Shown here piece after piece: positions 51,063 to 59,809 of a stretch of DNA of 64,000 nucleotides; position 1 is the stretch's first letter, and each line of letters begins with the position of its first letter. The DNA comes from Hymenobacter polaris (GTDB lineage: Bacteria > Bacteroidota > Bacteroidia > Cytophagales > Hymenobacteraceae): positions 36,728 through 100,727 of the forward strand of contig NZ_JABBGH010000005.1 in NCBI RefSeq assembly GCF_012927305.1. Reading direction: 5' to 3'. The translations under genes and the position numbers were made by a program. The notes beneath the pieces are model-generated. The model worked only from the letters and a program-made list of their open reading frames with translations, was not told the origin of the DNA and searched no databases.

Positions 51063-53273
51063 ATGACGCCATTCCTCTACGCGGTGCCCGCGCTGGGCCT
51101 GTTTGCTTTACTCTATACCTGGGTGCGCGCCGGCTGGGTGGCCCGCCAAGACGCCGGCAGCGAGCACATGCGCACCATTGCCGGCTACATCGCCGACGGG
51201 GCCATTGCCTTCCTCAAGGCCGAGTACAAGGTGCTGGCGCTGTTTGCGCTCATTGCCAGCTTGTTTCTGGGCTACCTGGGCTTCACCGGCGAGCGGTCCA
51301 GCCCCATTATCATCATCGCGTTTCTAATTGGAGCGGTGTTTTCGGCTACGGCGGGCTTTATCGGCATGAAAATCGCCACCCAGGCCAACGTGCGCACGGC
51401 GCAGGCGGCGCGCACCTCGCTTACGCAGGCGCTCAACGTGTCGTTTTCGGGCGGCTCGGTAATGGGCATGGGCGTGGCCGGGCTGGCGGTGCTGGGCCTA
51501 GGGTCGCTATTCATCGTATTCTACAAGCTGTTCGTGCCGAGCATGCTAGCCACCGGCCCCGAGATGGAAAAGGCCCTGGAAGTGCTCACCGGCTTCTCGC
51601 TCGGGGCCGAAAGCATTGCGCTGTTTGCCCGCGTGGGCGGCGGCATCTACACCAAAGCGGCTGACGTGGGCGCCGACCTCGTGGGCAAGGTGGAGGCCGG
51701 CATTCCGGAGGATGACCCGCGCAACCCGGCCACCATTGCCGACAACGTGGGCGACAACGTGGGCGACGTGGCTGGCATGGGCGCCGACTTGTTCGGCTCC
51801 TACGTAGCTACCATCTTGGCTACCATGGTGCTGGGCCGCGAGGTGCAGCTGGGTAACGCCGATAAGTTCGGCGGCCTCTCGCCCATTTTGCTGCCCATGG
51901 CCATTGCCGGCCTGGGCATTGTGGCCTCGCTGGTGGGCATCTTGTCGGTGCGGGTGAAGGAGGGCGGCAGCGTGCAGGGCGCCCTCAACCTGGGCAACTA
52001 CATTTCGGTGGTGGTGTCGGGCATCTTCTCGTATGTCTTGATAAAGTGGATGTTGCCGGCGGGTGACATTACTATCCGCGGCAATACGTTCGACGCCAAC
52101 CACATCTTTTATGCCGTGGTGGTGGGCCTAGGGGTGGGTACGCTCATGAGCATCATCACCGAGTACTACACGGCTATGGGCAAGCGCCCGGTGAGCAGCA
52201 TTGTGCAGCAAAGCAGCACCGGCCACGCTACCACCGTGATTGGGGGGCTGGCCGTGGGCATGGAAAGCACGGTGCTGCCCATCCTGGTGCTGGCGGGCGG
52301 CATTATCCTGAGTTTTCAGTTTGCGGGCCTCTACGGCGTGGCCATTGCGGCGGCCGGTATGATGGCCACCACGGCCATGCAGCTGGCCATCGACGCCTTC
52401 GGGCCCATTGCCGACAACGCGGGCGGCATTGCCGAAATGAGCGAGCTGCCCAAGGAAGTGCGCGAGCGCACCGATATCCTGGATGCCGTGGGCAATACCA
52501 CGGCCGCTACCGGTAAGGGCTTCGCCATTGCCTCGGCGGCGCTCACTTCCCTAGCCCTGTTTGCGGCCTTTATGGGCACGGCCCACATCGACGTCATCGA
52601 CATTTCGAACGCGCGCGTGCTGGCTGGGCTGTTCGTGGGCGCCATGGTACCGTTCATTTTCTCGGCGCTGGCCATTACGGCGGTGGGCCAGGCGGCCATG
52701 GCGATGGTGCAGGAAGTGCGCCGCCAGTTTCGCGAGATACCAGGCATTATGGAGGGCACCGGGCGGCCCGAGTATGAGAAGTGCGTGGCCATCAGCACCG
52801 AGGCCGCCATTCGGAAGATGGTGCTGCCGGGTGCCATTGCGCTGCTCTCGCCTATTATTATTGGTTTCATCTTTGGCCCCGAGGTGCTGGGCGGCACGCT
52901 GGCCGGCGTCACGGTGAGCGGCGTGCTCATGGCTATGTTCCAAAGCAACGCCGGCGGCGCCTGGGACAATGCCAAAAAGTCGTTCGAGAAGGGCGTGCTA
53001 GTAAATGGCAAGATGGAGTTTAAGGGCTCCGACGCCCACAAAGCCAGCGTAACCGGCGACACCGTGGGCGACCCCTTCAAGGATACCAGCGGCCCGAGCA
53101 TGAACATTCTCATCAAGCTCATGAGCATCGTGTCGCTCGTCATTGCCCCGCACATTGCCCGGCTGGTTCCCGCCGAGCGCGGCATGGCCCGGCCGCAACT
53201 GCAACGGCCGGAGCGGATGGCGCCGCCTGCGCCCGCCGCACGAACTGTTTACGCGAGCATAAGTGGCCTATAG
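51063..53273 (+). CDS. hppA: Membrane-bound ion-translocating pyrophosphatase
   Basis: Couples PPi hydrolysis to H+ or Na+ pumping across the inner membrane. 736 residues, about 16 helices. The catalytic loop VGKVEAGIPEDDPRNPATIA is near residue 210, followed by NVGDNVGDVAGMGADLFGSY. GNTTAATGKG near 477 has Ala where K+-independent enzymes have Lys, so this should be the K+-dependent type. The two C-terminal acidic loops include GDTVGDPFKDTSGPS. The final 30 residues (Arg/Pro/Ala-rich) extend beyond the usual end. Single gene in its own unit. Confidence 0.96.
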   Translation: MTPFLYAVPALGLFALLYTWVRAGWVARQDAGSEHMRTIAGYIADGAIAFLKAEYKVLALFALIASLFLGYLGFTGERSSPIIIIAFLIGAVFSATAGFIGMKIATQANVRTAQAARTSLTQALNVSFSGGSVMGMGVAGLAVLGLGSLFIVFYKLFVPSMLATGPEMEKALEVLTGFSLGAESIALFARVGGGIYTKAADVGADLVGKVEAGIPEDDPRNPATIADNVGDNVGDVAGMGADLFGSYVATILATMVLGREVQLGNADKFGGLSPILLPMAIAGLGIVASLVGILSVRVKEGGSVQGALNLGNYISVVVSGIFSYVLIKWMLPAGDITIRGNTFDANHIFYAVVVGLGVGTLMSIITEYYTAMGKRPVSSIVQQSSTGHATTVIGGLAVGMESTVLPILVLAGGIILSFQFAGLYGVAIAAAGMMATTAMQLAIDAFGPIADNAGGIAEMSELPKEVRERTDILDAVGNTTAATGKGFAIASAALTSLALFAAFMGTAHIDVIDISNARVLAGLFVGAMVPFIFSALAITAVGQAAMAMVQEVRRQFREIPGIMEGTGRPEYEKCVAISTEAAIRKMVLPGAIALLSPIIIGFIFGPEVLGGTLAGVTVSGVLMAMFQSNAGGAWDNAKKSFEKGVLVNGKMEFKGSDAHKASVTGDTVGDPFKDTSGPSMNILIKLMSIVSLVIAPHIARLVPAERGMARPQLQRPERMAPPAPAARTVYASISGL

Positions 53274-53392
53274 GGCGGCTAGCCAGCGGTCAGCCGTGCC
53301 CTGGGCCCGCCCCCGAGCCTAGGGCCAATGCGCACGCAAAAGCCCGCCCGCCGCCCGCGTAGTCAGTCCGCTTTAGCGGGCGTATCGGCGCC

Positions 53393-53417
53393 ATCCGTTA
53401 CATCCGTTAAATCTGCG
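53393..53417. repeat. ATCCGTTAAATCTGCG repeat word
   Basis: CCATCCGTTACATCCGTTAA and ATCTGCGG just upstream of hpt. The same wording forms both ends of the element at 59809-60078, so a third dispersed repeat family is present. Confidence 0.6.
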
Positions 53418-53420
53418 GTC

Positions 53421-53428
53421 TATCTTTG
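53421..53428 (+). promoter_or_regulatory. -7 box TATCTTTG for hpt
   Basis: Exact TAnnTTTG, 35 bases before ATG 53464, immediately after the ATCTGCGG repeat. Confidence 0.65.
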
Positions 53429-53463
53429 CAGCCCCTTTGGCCCTAGGCCGCTTATTTACCTGC

Positions 53464-54003
53464 ATGGGTCATTCCCTGATTACGCTCCACGACAAGTCGT
53501 TTCGGCCCTACCTGTCGGCCACCGAGATTAGCGCGGCCATCGACCGCCTGGCCGAGCGCCTTAACGCCGACTACGCCGGCCGCCGGCCGCTGTTCGTGGT
53601 GGTGCTCACGGGCGGCTTCATGTTTGCCACCGACCTGCTGAAGCGCTTTGCCGGCGAGTGCGAAATCGTGTTTATCCGCGTGGCCTCCTACGAAGGCACC
53701 GGCAGCACGGGCCAGGTGCAGGAAATAATGGGCCTGCGCGAAGACGTGCATGGGCGCGACATCATTCTGGTGGAAGACATCGTGGATACGGGTACCACCC
53801 TGAACCACCTGCTGCCCACGCTGCAAGCCAACCAGCCCGCCTCCATCGAAATAGCGGCCATGTTTTTCAAGCCGGCCAGCCTACGCTACCCGTTGGCCCT
53901 GAACTATATTGCCTTAGAAATCCCCAACGACTTCGTGGTGGGCTACGGCCTCGACTACGACGGCCTGGGCCGCAACCTGCCTGACGTGTACGTGGCGGCC
54001 TAG
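53464..54003 (+). CDS. hpt: Hypoxanthine phosphoribosyltransferase
   Basis: Purine salvage: hypoxanthine or guanine plus PRPP to IMP or GMP. 179 residues. The PRPP-binding loop DIILVEDIVDTGTTLNHLL is near residue 100, and FVVGYGLDYDGLGRNLPDVY closes the active site. Start ATG 53464 (MGHSLITLHDKSF) fits the family; an upstream in-frame start at 53437 would add nine residues. The stop TAG lies in CCTAGG. Followed by adk, the common purine pair. Confidence 0.95.
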   Translation: MGHSLITLHDKSFRPYLSATEISAAIDRLAERLNADYAGRRPLFVVVLTGGFMFATDLLKRFAGECEIVFIRVASYEGTGSTGQVQEIMGLREDVHGRDIILVEDIVDTGTTLNHLLPTLQANQPASIEIAAMFFKPASLRYPLALNYIALEIPNDFVVGYGLDYDGLGRNLPDVYVAA

Positions 54004-54093
54004 GCGCTTGCTAGCCGGCGCGTCAACCACCAAAGCTTCCACCCCATGCGCTGCCGCGGCCTGCCGTGGTGCTCACGCTGTTCTTTTATCACC

Positions 54094-54720
54094 ATGCACA
54101 ATATCGTTCTCTTCGGCCCGCCCGGCGCGGGCAAAGGCACGCAAAGCCAGAAGCTTATCGCCAAGTACCACCTGGTGCACCTGAGTACCGGCGACCTGCT
54201 GCGGGCCCAAATTGCCGAAGGTACCGAGCTGGGCCTGCGCGCCAAAAAGCTGATGGACGAAGGCCTGCTGGTGCCCGACGAAGTGGTTATTGGTATGATT
54301 GGCCATGCCCTGGAGAAAAATAAAGCCGCCGCCGGCTTCATCTTCGACGGCTTTCCGCGCACCGTGGCCCAGGCCGAGAGCCTCGACAAATTGCTAGCTG
54401 GTCACAGCACCGGCGTGGCTTCGATGGTGGCGCTCGAAGTAGGGGAGGAGGAGCTAGTGAAGCGCCTGCTGGAGCGCGGCAAAACCAGCGGCCGAACCGA
54501 CGACCAGGACGAAAGCAGGATTCGGCGCCGCGTGCAGGTCTACAACACCGAAACCGCCCAGGTAGCTGGCCACTACGCCAGCCAAGGTAAGTTCCACTCT
54601 CTCAACGGCATCGGCGAGATTGAAGACATCTTCGGCCAGATTTCGGCCATCATCGACCGCCACAAGCCCAGCACCGACCAGGACGTGCCGGCCGCCGCTA
54701 CCAAGGAGGTGAAAGCGTAG
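54094..54720 (+). CDS. adk: Adenylate kinase
   Basis: Interconverts ATP + AMP and 2 ADP. 208 residues. MHNIVLFGPPGAGKGTQSQKL has the P-loop (residues 8-15), HLSTGDLLRAQI binds AMP, IFDGFPRTVAQAE is the family signature, and GKTSGRTDDQDES is a short-lid region, so the lid has no zinc. The last 20 residues (Thr/Pro/Ala) are an extension. Start ATG 54094 is immediately before the first strand. Confidence 0.96.
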   Translation: MHNIVLFGPPGAGKGTQSQKLIAKYHLVHLSTGDLLRAQIAEGTELGLRAKKLMDEGLLVPDEVVIGMIGHALEKNKAAAGFIFDGFPRTVAQAESLDKLLAGHSTGVASMVALEVGEEELVKRLLERGKTSGRTDDQDESRIRRRVQVYNTETAQVAGHYASQGKFHSLNGIGEIEDIFGQISAIIDRHKPSTDQDVPAAATKEVKA

Positions 54721-54746
54721 GGGCATTTACTGCCTATATAATGTGC

Positions 54747-54849
54747 AAGAACGTCATGCTGAGCTTGCCGAAGCATCTCGCTTGGTGTCGTTGGGGCATC
54801 CCCCGGTGGCGCAGCAGAGATGCTTCGGCAAGCTCAGCATGACGTTCTT
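54747..54849. repeat. Intergenic palindrome of the GTCATGCTGAGC family (adk-obgE)
   Basis: Exact 33-base arms at 54747-54779 and 54817-54849, middle word TTGCC, 37-base loop. It can act as a terminator after adk, with TTCTTTTTT on the right. Confidence 0.9.
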
Positions 54850-54873
54850 TTTTATCGACTTAATTTTCAAGAA

Positions 54874-55869
54874 GTGGCTAATAACAACTTCATCGACTAC
54901 GTCAAAATCACCTGCCGCTCGGGCAAGGGTGGGGCGGGCTCGCACCACTTCTTCCGGGCTAAGGGCCTGCCCAACGGTGGCCCCGACGGCGGCGACGGCG
55001 GCCGCGGCGGCCACATTATTCTGGAAGGCAGCTCGCAGCTCTGGACGCTGCTGCACCTGCAATACCGCAAGCACCTGTTTGCCCAGGACGGGCAGGGCGG
55101 CGGCGAAAACCTGCGCACCGGCGCCCAGGGCGAAGATATTGTTATTCAGGTGCCCCTAGGCACGGTGGCCCGCGATGCCGAAACCGGTGAAGTGAAGCTG
55201 GAAATAACCGAGGAAGGCCAGCGCCTCATCCTCACGCCCGGCGGGCGCGGCGGCCTGGGCAACGACCACTTCAAGTCGGCCACCAACCAGGCGCCGCAGT
55301 ATGCGCAGCCCGGCGAGCCCGGCATCGAGGAGCAGGTGATTTTGGAGCTGAAGCTACTGGCCGACGTGGGCCTGGTGGGCTTCCCTAACGCCGGCAAAAG
55401 CACGCTGCTTTCGGTGGTGAGCGCGGCCAAGCCCAAGATTGCCGACTACGCCTTCACCACGCTGGTGCCCAACCTAGGGGTAGTCGCTTATCGCGACTAC
55501 CAGTCGTTCGTGATGGCTGATATTCCCGGCATCATCGAAGGTGCGGCCGAGGGCAAGGGCCTAGGGACCCGGTTTCTGCGTCACATTGAACGCAACTCCA
55601 TGCTGCTCTTTATGATAAGCTGCGACAGTCCCGACATCGCCGCTGAGTACCGCATTTTGCTGGGCGAGCTGGAGCAGCACAACCCCGACCTGCTCGACAA
55701 GAAGCGCCTGCTGGCCATCAGCAAGTCCGACATGCTGGACGAGGAGCTGGAAACCGAAATGCGCGCCTCGCTGCCGTCCGATGTGCCACCCACCATCTTC
55801 ATTTCTAGCATTACTGGCAAGAACATTCAGCCGCTGAAGGATATGATTTGGCGGGCGCTGCATAGTTAG
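54874..55869 (+). CDS. obgE: GTPase Obg
   Basis: Ribosome-associated GTPase needed for 50S assembly. 331 residues. The glycine-rich Obg fold is at 1-158 (NFIDYVKITCRSGKGGAGS, GGDGGRGGH), and the G domain begins VGLVGFPNAGKS (near 169) with DIPGIIEGAAEGKGLG (G2/G3) and SKSDML (G4). Start GTG 54874 gives the standard VANNNFIDYVKI start; the longer in-frame ATG at 54820 lies inside the upstream palindrome and is rejected. Its 3' end is duplicated as a decayed relic at 57195. Confidence 0.96.
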   Translation: MANNNFIDYVKITCRSGKGGAGSHHFFRAKGLPNGGPDGGDGGRGGHIILEGSSQLWTLLHLQYRKHLFAQDGQGGGENLRTGAQGEDIVIQVPLGTVARDAETGEVKLEITEEGQRLILTPGGRGGLGNDHFKSATNQAPQYAQPGEPGIEEQVILELKLLADVGLVGFPNAGKSTLLSVVSAAKPKIADYAFTTLVPNLGVVAYRDYQSFVMADIPGIIEGAAEGKGLGTRFLRHIERNSMLLFMISCDSPDIAAEYRILLGELEQHNPDLLDKKRLLAISKSDMLDEELETEMRASLPSDVPPTIFISSITGKNIQPLKDMIWRALHS

Positions 55870-56028
55870 GCAGCGGCGCCAAAGTCTTGCGAGGAACAGG
55901 CTATTTGGTTAATAGTCAGCTTCTGCATGGGTCACGCACGCGCTAGCTGAAGTCTGATAGCAACCATTTTGAGCTTGCGTGAATCAAGGTAATGCCTGAG
56001 CTTTAACTCGCACTAACCTGACGCCACG

Positions 56029-56586
56029 ATGAAGCACTTGTACTTGCTGCTATGCTTACTGCCATTGGGCAGCCTAGCCCAGAATGCGCCCGCTTGGGGC
56101 GGTGGCGTGGGCGTCGGCAACGGCGTGGAGGTGCACGCGGGGCGGCAGCAGCGGGGCTGGCTGGCGCTGGCGCGGGTGCGCTACCGCTGGTGGCGGCCCG
56201 GCTCGGGCCCGGGGTCCAGCTTTCTGGATGACGTAAACACGAAGTCGCGGCAGCTGGAAGTGGCTGCCATGGCCGGCTACGGCGTGCCGCTGGGCCGCAC
56301 GCTGCTCTACGGCGGCACCGGCCTGAGCTACCTCTACGGCCGGCACCTGGGCGACTGCCGCTACACGGCCGCCTACAGTGGCCTCGTCGGTTCGCGCACC
56401 TACTACTACGCTTACCGCGACTACCAGGCCCTAGGGCTGCCGCTGGAAATAGGCTGGCTATCGCCGCCGCGCCAGCAGGCCCGCCTCGGACTGGCCTTTC
56501 AAGCCAATTTCAACCCCGAGCGCACGCTTTTCGGCGGAATGCTCACGCTCTGGCTCGGCCACTTTGGCGATACCGTTACCCCTTAA
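56029..56586 (+). CDS. Secreted protein of unknown function, beta-rich
   Basis: 185 residues. MKHLYLLLCLLPLGSLAQ is a signal peptide with a likely cut after LAQ. The rest alternates aromatic and small residues (WLALARVRYRWW, LLYGGTGLSYLYGR, LGLAFQANFNPE), as in small outer-membrane beta-barrels, and ends without a strong terminal aromatic. No family recognised. The next gene, a lipoprotein, starts 13 bases downstream, so they probably share a transcript and location. Confidence 0.7.
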   Translation: MKHLYLLLCLLPLGSLAQNAPAWGGGVGVGNGVEVHAGRQQRGWLALARVRYRWWRPGSGPGSSFLDDVNTKSRQLEVAAMAGYGVPLGRTLLYGGTGLSYLYGRHLGDCRYTAAYSGLVGSRTYYYAYRDYQALGLPLEIGWLSPPRQQARLGLAFQANFNPERTLFGGMLTLWLGHFGDTVTP

Positions 56587-56599
56587 CCACGCCCGCACC

Positions 56600-57187
56600 G
56601 TGCGCATTTCTATTCTGTATGGCCAAGGGCTGGCGCTACTGGCGCTGGCCGGCTGCCGCCTCACCTCCACCGAGGTGGAGCCGGCCTTGCCCACCGGCCG
56701 CTTCAATAGCAGCTCCACGGTCGTGTACCGTGCCAATGGCAGCCCCGTGGTAGCCAATAACTCGGCCGATATTGGCACGTTTATCGTCGCGCTTTTTGGG
56801 GCCAAGCTGCCCGTAACGGCGACGCTAGCTGGCGATAGTACGCTGACTATTCGCGCCATCGACAGCCGAAATCAACCTGATGGCTATCCGCAACACGATT
56901 TGACTTTACAAGTCAGCAAGTTTCGGGGGTCGGGTACCTATGCGCTGCAAGTAGGGCGCTACTACAGCGGCACGATGTACCAGGAGTACGCAGCCACGCC
57001 CACCGGCTTAGTAGCGCAAGCGCCGCAGTCCCCTATCGCTGGGGCCGTCAATCAGCTGACCATCACTGCCTGGGACCCGGCGCAGCGCACCTTGCAAGGC
57101 ACTTTCGAGCTATTGGCAGTGGCCCCCAGCAACGCGCAGCTGACAACCGCCATCACGGCCGGCAGCCTCGACGTAGATGTGGAGTAG
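56600..57187 (+). CDS. Lipoprotein of unknown function
   Basis: 195 residues from GTG 56600. RISILYGQGLALLALAGC is a lipoprotein signal with lipobox LALAGC (Cys near residue 19). The mature part has the pattern of a DUF6252-like lipocalin or beta-sandwich lipoprotein (RANGSPVVAN, LTIRAIDSRNQ, LTITAWDPAQRTLQGTFELLA), a type common in Bacteroidota, where the repeated TLQGTFE motif is typical. The function is unknown. An in-frame ATG at 56564 would put the signal peptide internally and overlap the previous gene. Confidence 0.75.
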   Translation: MRISILYGQGLALLALAGCRLTSTEVEPALPTGRFNSSSTVVYRANGSPVVANNSADIGTFIVALFGAKLPVTATLAGDSTLTIRAIDSRNQPDGYPQHDLTLQVSKFRGSGTYALQVGRYYSGTMYQEYAATPTGLVAQAPQSPIAGAVNQLTITAWDPAQRTLQGTFELLAVAPSNAQLTTAITAGSLDVDVE

Positions 57188-57194
57188 TGGGCCG

Positions 57195-57283
57195 GTGTGC
57201 CGCCTACTATCTTTATTTTCAGCATTACTGGCAAAAAAATCTAGCCGCTGAAGGATATAATTTGGTGGGCGCTGTATAAATGC
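57195..57283 (+). pseudogene. Decayed duplicate of the obgE 3' end
   Basis: The 89 bases align codon for codon, without gaps, with 55781-55869 of obgE (TGTGCC, CAGCATTACTGGCAA, AGCCGCTGAAGGATAT and GGGCGCTG are identical words). Most differences are G-to-A or C-to-T transitions, and the CAG codon has become TAG. It is a relic of a partial duplication and cannot be expressed as protein. Confidence 0.88.
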
Positions 57284-57861
57284 TAACTAAAAGAAGGCTT
57301 GCGCAGAGTGTATACAAAGCCAAAATCACGCATTGCTTGCTGGCTAACAGGATTTTCTGCTAACAAACCGTCTTCATCGTAGTCCCAGCCCGGCGAACCC
57401 ACTAACATTACTAATGCATTCGCTTTAATCGCATGAGTACAAGCCTGGCGAAGCAGGAAGCTAAAGTGCTGTTCATCTGGCGTTGAATCAAATGCTGCGG
57501 GTAGTGTCTGGGGTGTGAAAACCGCCAGACTATCGCCGCGCTTATTATCTGCATAGACCGGTGCACCCAATGATTTGACAGCGGCTGGAAATGGCGACCA
57601 GCGAAGTGCTAGCGTTACCGGCGCGATAGGCACGAAAACAGTTGGAATCAACTCCTCATTACTGGCAACTCCTTCAGCAGCTACCGCTTGTTCTTCTACA
57701 TCAAACTGTAATGACATGGCAGATTGAGCCTCGTCGGCATCCCGAGCGTAGAGGTTGCTAGTGTCATGTAGCACTAGCAGCCAATAAGCAAAGGTATCGT
57801 TCCAAGCCTCGTATCTAGCCTGCTGATTAAGGGTAGTAAAATCTAGATGAAGCGATTGCAT
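57283..57861 (-). CDS. Hypothetical protein
   Basis: 192 residues from ATG 57861; a TTG at 57903 would add 14 more. No signal peptide or membrane segment. The sequence (NQQARYEAWNDTFAYWLLVL, VTLALRWSPFPAAVKSLG, HFSFLLRQACTHAIKANALVMLVG) matches no family I recognise. It is more AT-rich than its neighbours and sits next to the obgE relic, suggesting the interval was rearranged or received foreign DNA. Its stop codon lies at the very end of the relic. Confidence 0.6.
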   Translation of the reverse strand: MQSLHLDFTTLNQQARYEAWNDTFAYWLLVLHDTSNLYARDADEAQSAMSLQFDVEEQAVAAEGVASNEELIPTVFVPIAPVTLALRWSPFPAAVKSLGAPVYADNKRGDSLAVFTPQTLPAAFDSTPDEQHFSFLLRQACTHAIKANALVMLVGSPGWDYDEDGLLAENPVSQQAMRDFGFVYTLRKPSFS

Positions 57862-57956
57862 GGATGCTGTGAAATTGGTTAGCTGAAGTAGCTTTCGTGC
57901 CAACTTGTCACCCCTAGGGCCTTTGGCCTACTCCTTGTCCCTGACGGGCTGCCCGT

Positions 57957-58541
57957 ATGGGAAATTCTTTCGCTAGCAAATTCCGCCATTTTTTCCAGAA
58001 AATGACTGACGACAATAACACCCAACCCACCGACCAGCCGCTGACCGACAGTGCCGCTGACCAGGCCGCCACCTCCGACGCCAATGCCGTGAGCGAGGAC
58101 AATACGACTAGCAGCGAGCTGGCCGACCTCAAAGACAAGTACTTGCGCCTGGCCGCCGAGTTTGAGAACTACAAGCGCCGCACCACCAAAGAGCGCGCCG
58201 ACCTCTTCAAAACCGCTAATCAGGAGCTAATGGTGGCCTTGCTGCCCGTTATCGACGACTTCGACCGTGCCCGGCAGCACACGCAAGGCGTAGTCGACCC
58301 TGCTGCGCTGCAAAATGCGTTGGACATTACCTATAACAAACTCACTAAAACCTTGCAGCAGAAGGGCCTAGCCCCCATGAATGCTAAAGGTGGCGACTTC
58401 GACGCTGAGCTGCACGAGGCCATCACGCAGATTCCGGCGCCGAGCGACGAATTGCGCGGCAAGATTGTTGAGGAGATTGAAAAAGGGTATTACCTGGGCG
58501 ATAAAGTCATTCGCCACGCCAAGGTGGTACTGGGGCAGTAA
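57957..58541 (+). CDS. grpE: Nucleotide exchange factor GrpE
   Basis: Releases ADP from DnaK. Up to 194 residues: an acidic disordered N terminus, a long helix with LADLKDKYLRLAAEFENYKRRTTKER (near 57-85), and the C-terminal beta domain containing LHEAITQIPAPSDELRGKIVEEIEKGYYLGDKVIRHAKVVL. The start may be ATG 57957 or ATG 58002 (MTDDNNTQ); the 15 codons between use less typical codons, so the shorter form is also reasonable. It is followed by dnaJ after a palindrome. Confidence 0.94.
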   Translation: MGNSFASKFRHFFQKMTDDNNTQPTDQPLTDSAADQAATSDANAVSEDNTTSSELADLKDKYLRLAAEFENYKRRTTKERADLFKTANQELMVALLPVIDDFDRARQHTQGVVDPAALQNALDITYNKLTKTLQQKGLAPMNAKGGDFDAELHEAITQIPAPSDELRGKIVEEIEKGYYLGDKVIRHAKVVLGQ

Positions 58542-58556
58542 GCACTATGTATTTCT

Positions 58557-58646
58557 GTCATTGCGAGCCCTAGCGAAGCAATCGCACCAGAACGATAGCA
58601 TCAAATCTCGTTCTGGTGCGATTACTTCGCTAGGGCTCGCAATGAC
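58557..58646. repeat. GTCATTGCGAGC palindrome between grpE and dnaJ
   Basis: 39-base arms (58557-58595, 58608-58646) with one mismatch and a 12-base loop. The outer word GTCATTGCGAGC is the one found inside the MITE-like element at 17925. It differs from the GTCATGCTGAGC family. Confidence 0.88.
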
Positions 58647-58663
58647 ATTATAATTCTACTAAA

Positions 58664-59809
58664 ATGGCAACCGTAAAGCGCGATTATTACGAAGTATTAG
58701 GGGTGGCCCGCAACGCGGAAGGCGACGTGATTAAGTCGTCGTACCGCAAGCTGGCGATTAAATATCACCCGGATAAAAACCCCGACGACCCTACGGCCGA
58801 GGACAAGTTTAAGGAGGCGGCCGAGGCTTACGAGGTGCTGAGCGACAGCGACAAGCGCGCGCGCTACGACCGCTTTGGCCACCAGGGCGTGGGTGGCGCC
58901 GGCAGCGGCGGCGGCCCGAGCATGGAGGATATCTTCTCGCAGTTTGGCGACATCTTCGGCGGCGGCGGCGGCTTCGAAGGCTTCTTTGGCGGCGGGCAGC
59001 GCGGCGGCCGGCGTGTGAAGAAAGGCTCCAACCTGCGCATCAAGCTGAAGCTCGACCTGGAGGAAATCGCCAACGGCGTTGAGAAAAAAATTAAGGTGAA
59101 GCGCTACGTGGCCTGCCAACCCTGCAGCGGCACGGGCGCCAAAAACGGCACCGAGCTGAAAACCTGCGCCACCTGCCAGGGCACCGGCCAGCAAAAGCGC
59201 GTGGTGAACACCATGCTGGGCCAGATGGTGAGCAGTAGCACCTGCCCCACCTGCAACGGCGAGGGCAAAACCATCAGCACGACCTGCGACGTGTGCAAGG
59301 GGGAGGGCCGGCAGCTGCACGAGGAAGTGATTCCGATAAACATTCCGGCGGGCGTGGCCAATGACATGCAGCTGAGCATGAGCGGCAAAGGTAACTTCCC
59401 CGAGCGCGGCGGCGTGCCTGGCGACCTGCTGATTCAGATTGAGGAGGAGCCGCACGAGTTCCTGAAGCGCGACGGCAACAACATCATGTTCGAGCAGTAT
59501 ATCTCGTTCGTGGATGCGGCCCTAGGCACTAAATTGGAGGTGCCCACCATCGAGGGCAAGGTGAAGATTACGGTGGACCCCGGCACCCAGCCCGGCAAAA
59601 TACTGCGCCTGCGCGGCAAGGGCATTAAGGACCTGAATGGCTACGGCCGCGGCGACCAGCTCATCCACCTCAACGTGTGGACGCCCAAGCACGTGAGTAA
59701 CCAGGAGCGCGAGCTGCTGGAGAAGCTGCGCGACTCGGAGAACTTCGCCCCGCACCCCGGCAAAAACGAGAAGGGTTTCTTTGAGAAGGTAAAAGAGTAC
59801 TTCGCTTAA
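58664..59809 (+). CDS. dnaJ: Chaperone DnaJ
   Basis: DnaK co-chaperone. 381 residues: J domain 1-70 with HPD at 35-37, a Gly/Phe-rich linker (GGGGGFEGFFGGGQRGG), a zinc domain with four CxxCxGxG repeats (CQPCSGTG, CATCQGTG, CPTCNGEG, CDVCKGEG, about 150-220), then the substrate-binding and dimer domain. Full length. The repeat element at 59809 begins at its stop codon, and a terminator lies inside that element. Confidence 0.97.
   Translation: MATVKRDYYEVLGVARNAEGDVIKSSYRKLAIKYHPDKNPDDPTAEDKFKEAAEAYEVLSDSDKRARYDRFGHQGVGGAGSGGGPSMEDIFSQFGDIFGGGGGFEGFFGGGQRGGRRVKKGSNLRIKLKLDLEEIANGVEKKIKVKRYVACQPCSGTGAKNGTELKTCATCQGTGQQKRVVNTMLGQMVSSSTCPTCNGEGKTISTTCDVCKGEGRQLHEEVIPINIPAGVANDMQLSMSGKGNFPERGGVPGDLLIQIEEEPHEFLKRDGNNIMFEQYISFVDAALGTKLEVPTIEGKVKITVDPGTQPGKILRLRGKGIKDLNGYGRGDQLIHLNVWTPKHVSNQERELLEKLRDSENFAPHPGKNEKGFFEKVKEYFA

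Noticed and set aside
52331..53185. Long minus-strand open frame within hppA
   Set aside because: A shadow of a GC-rich conserved gene; its translation is low-complexity Met/Ala/Ser-rich sequence with no motif.
54820..54873. Upstream ATG for obgE
   Set aside because: It lies inside the repeat palindrome; the family N terminus begins at GTG 54874.
58697..59455. 252-codon minus-strand open frame within dnaJ
   Set aside because: Mirror of the conserved DnaJ coding sequence, with Ala/His/Leu-rich nonsense composition.
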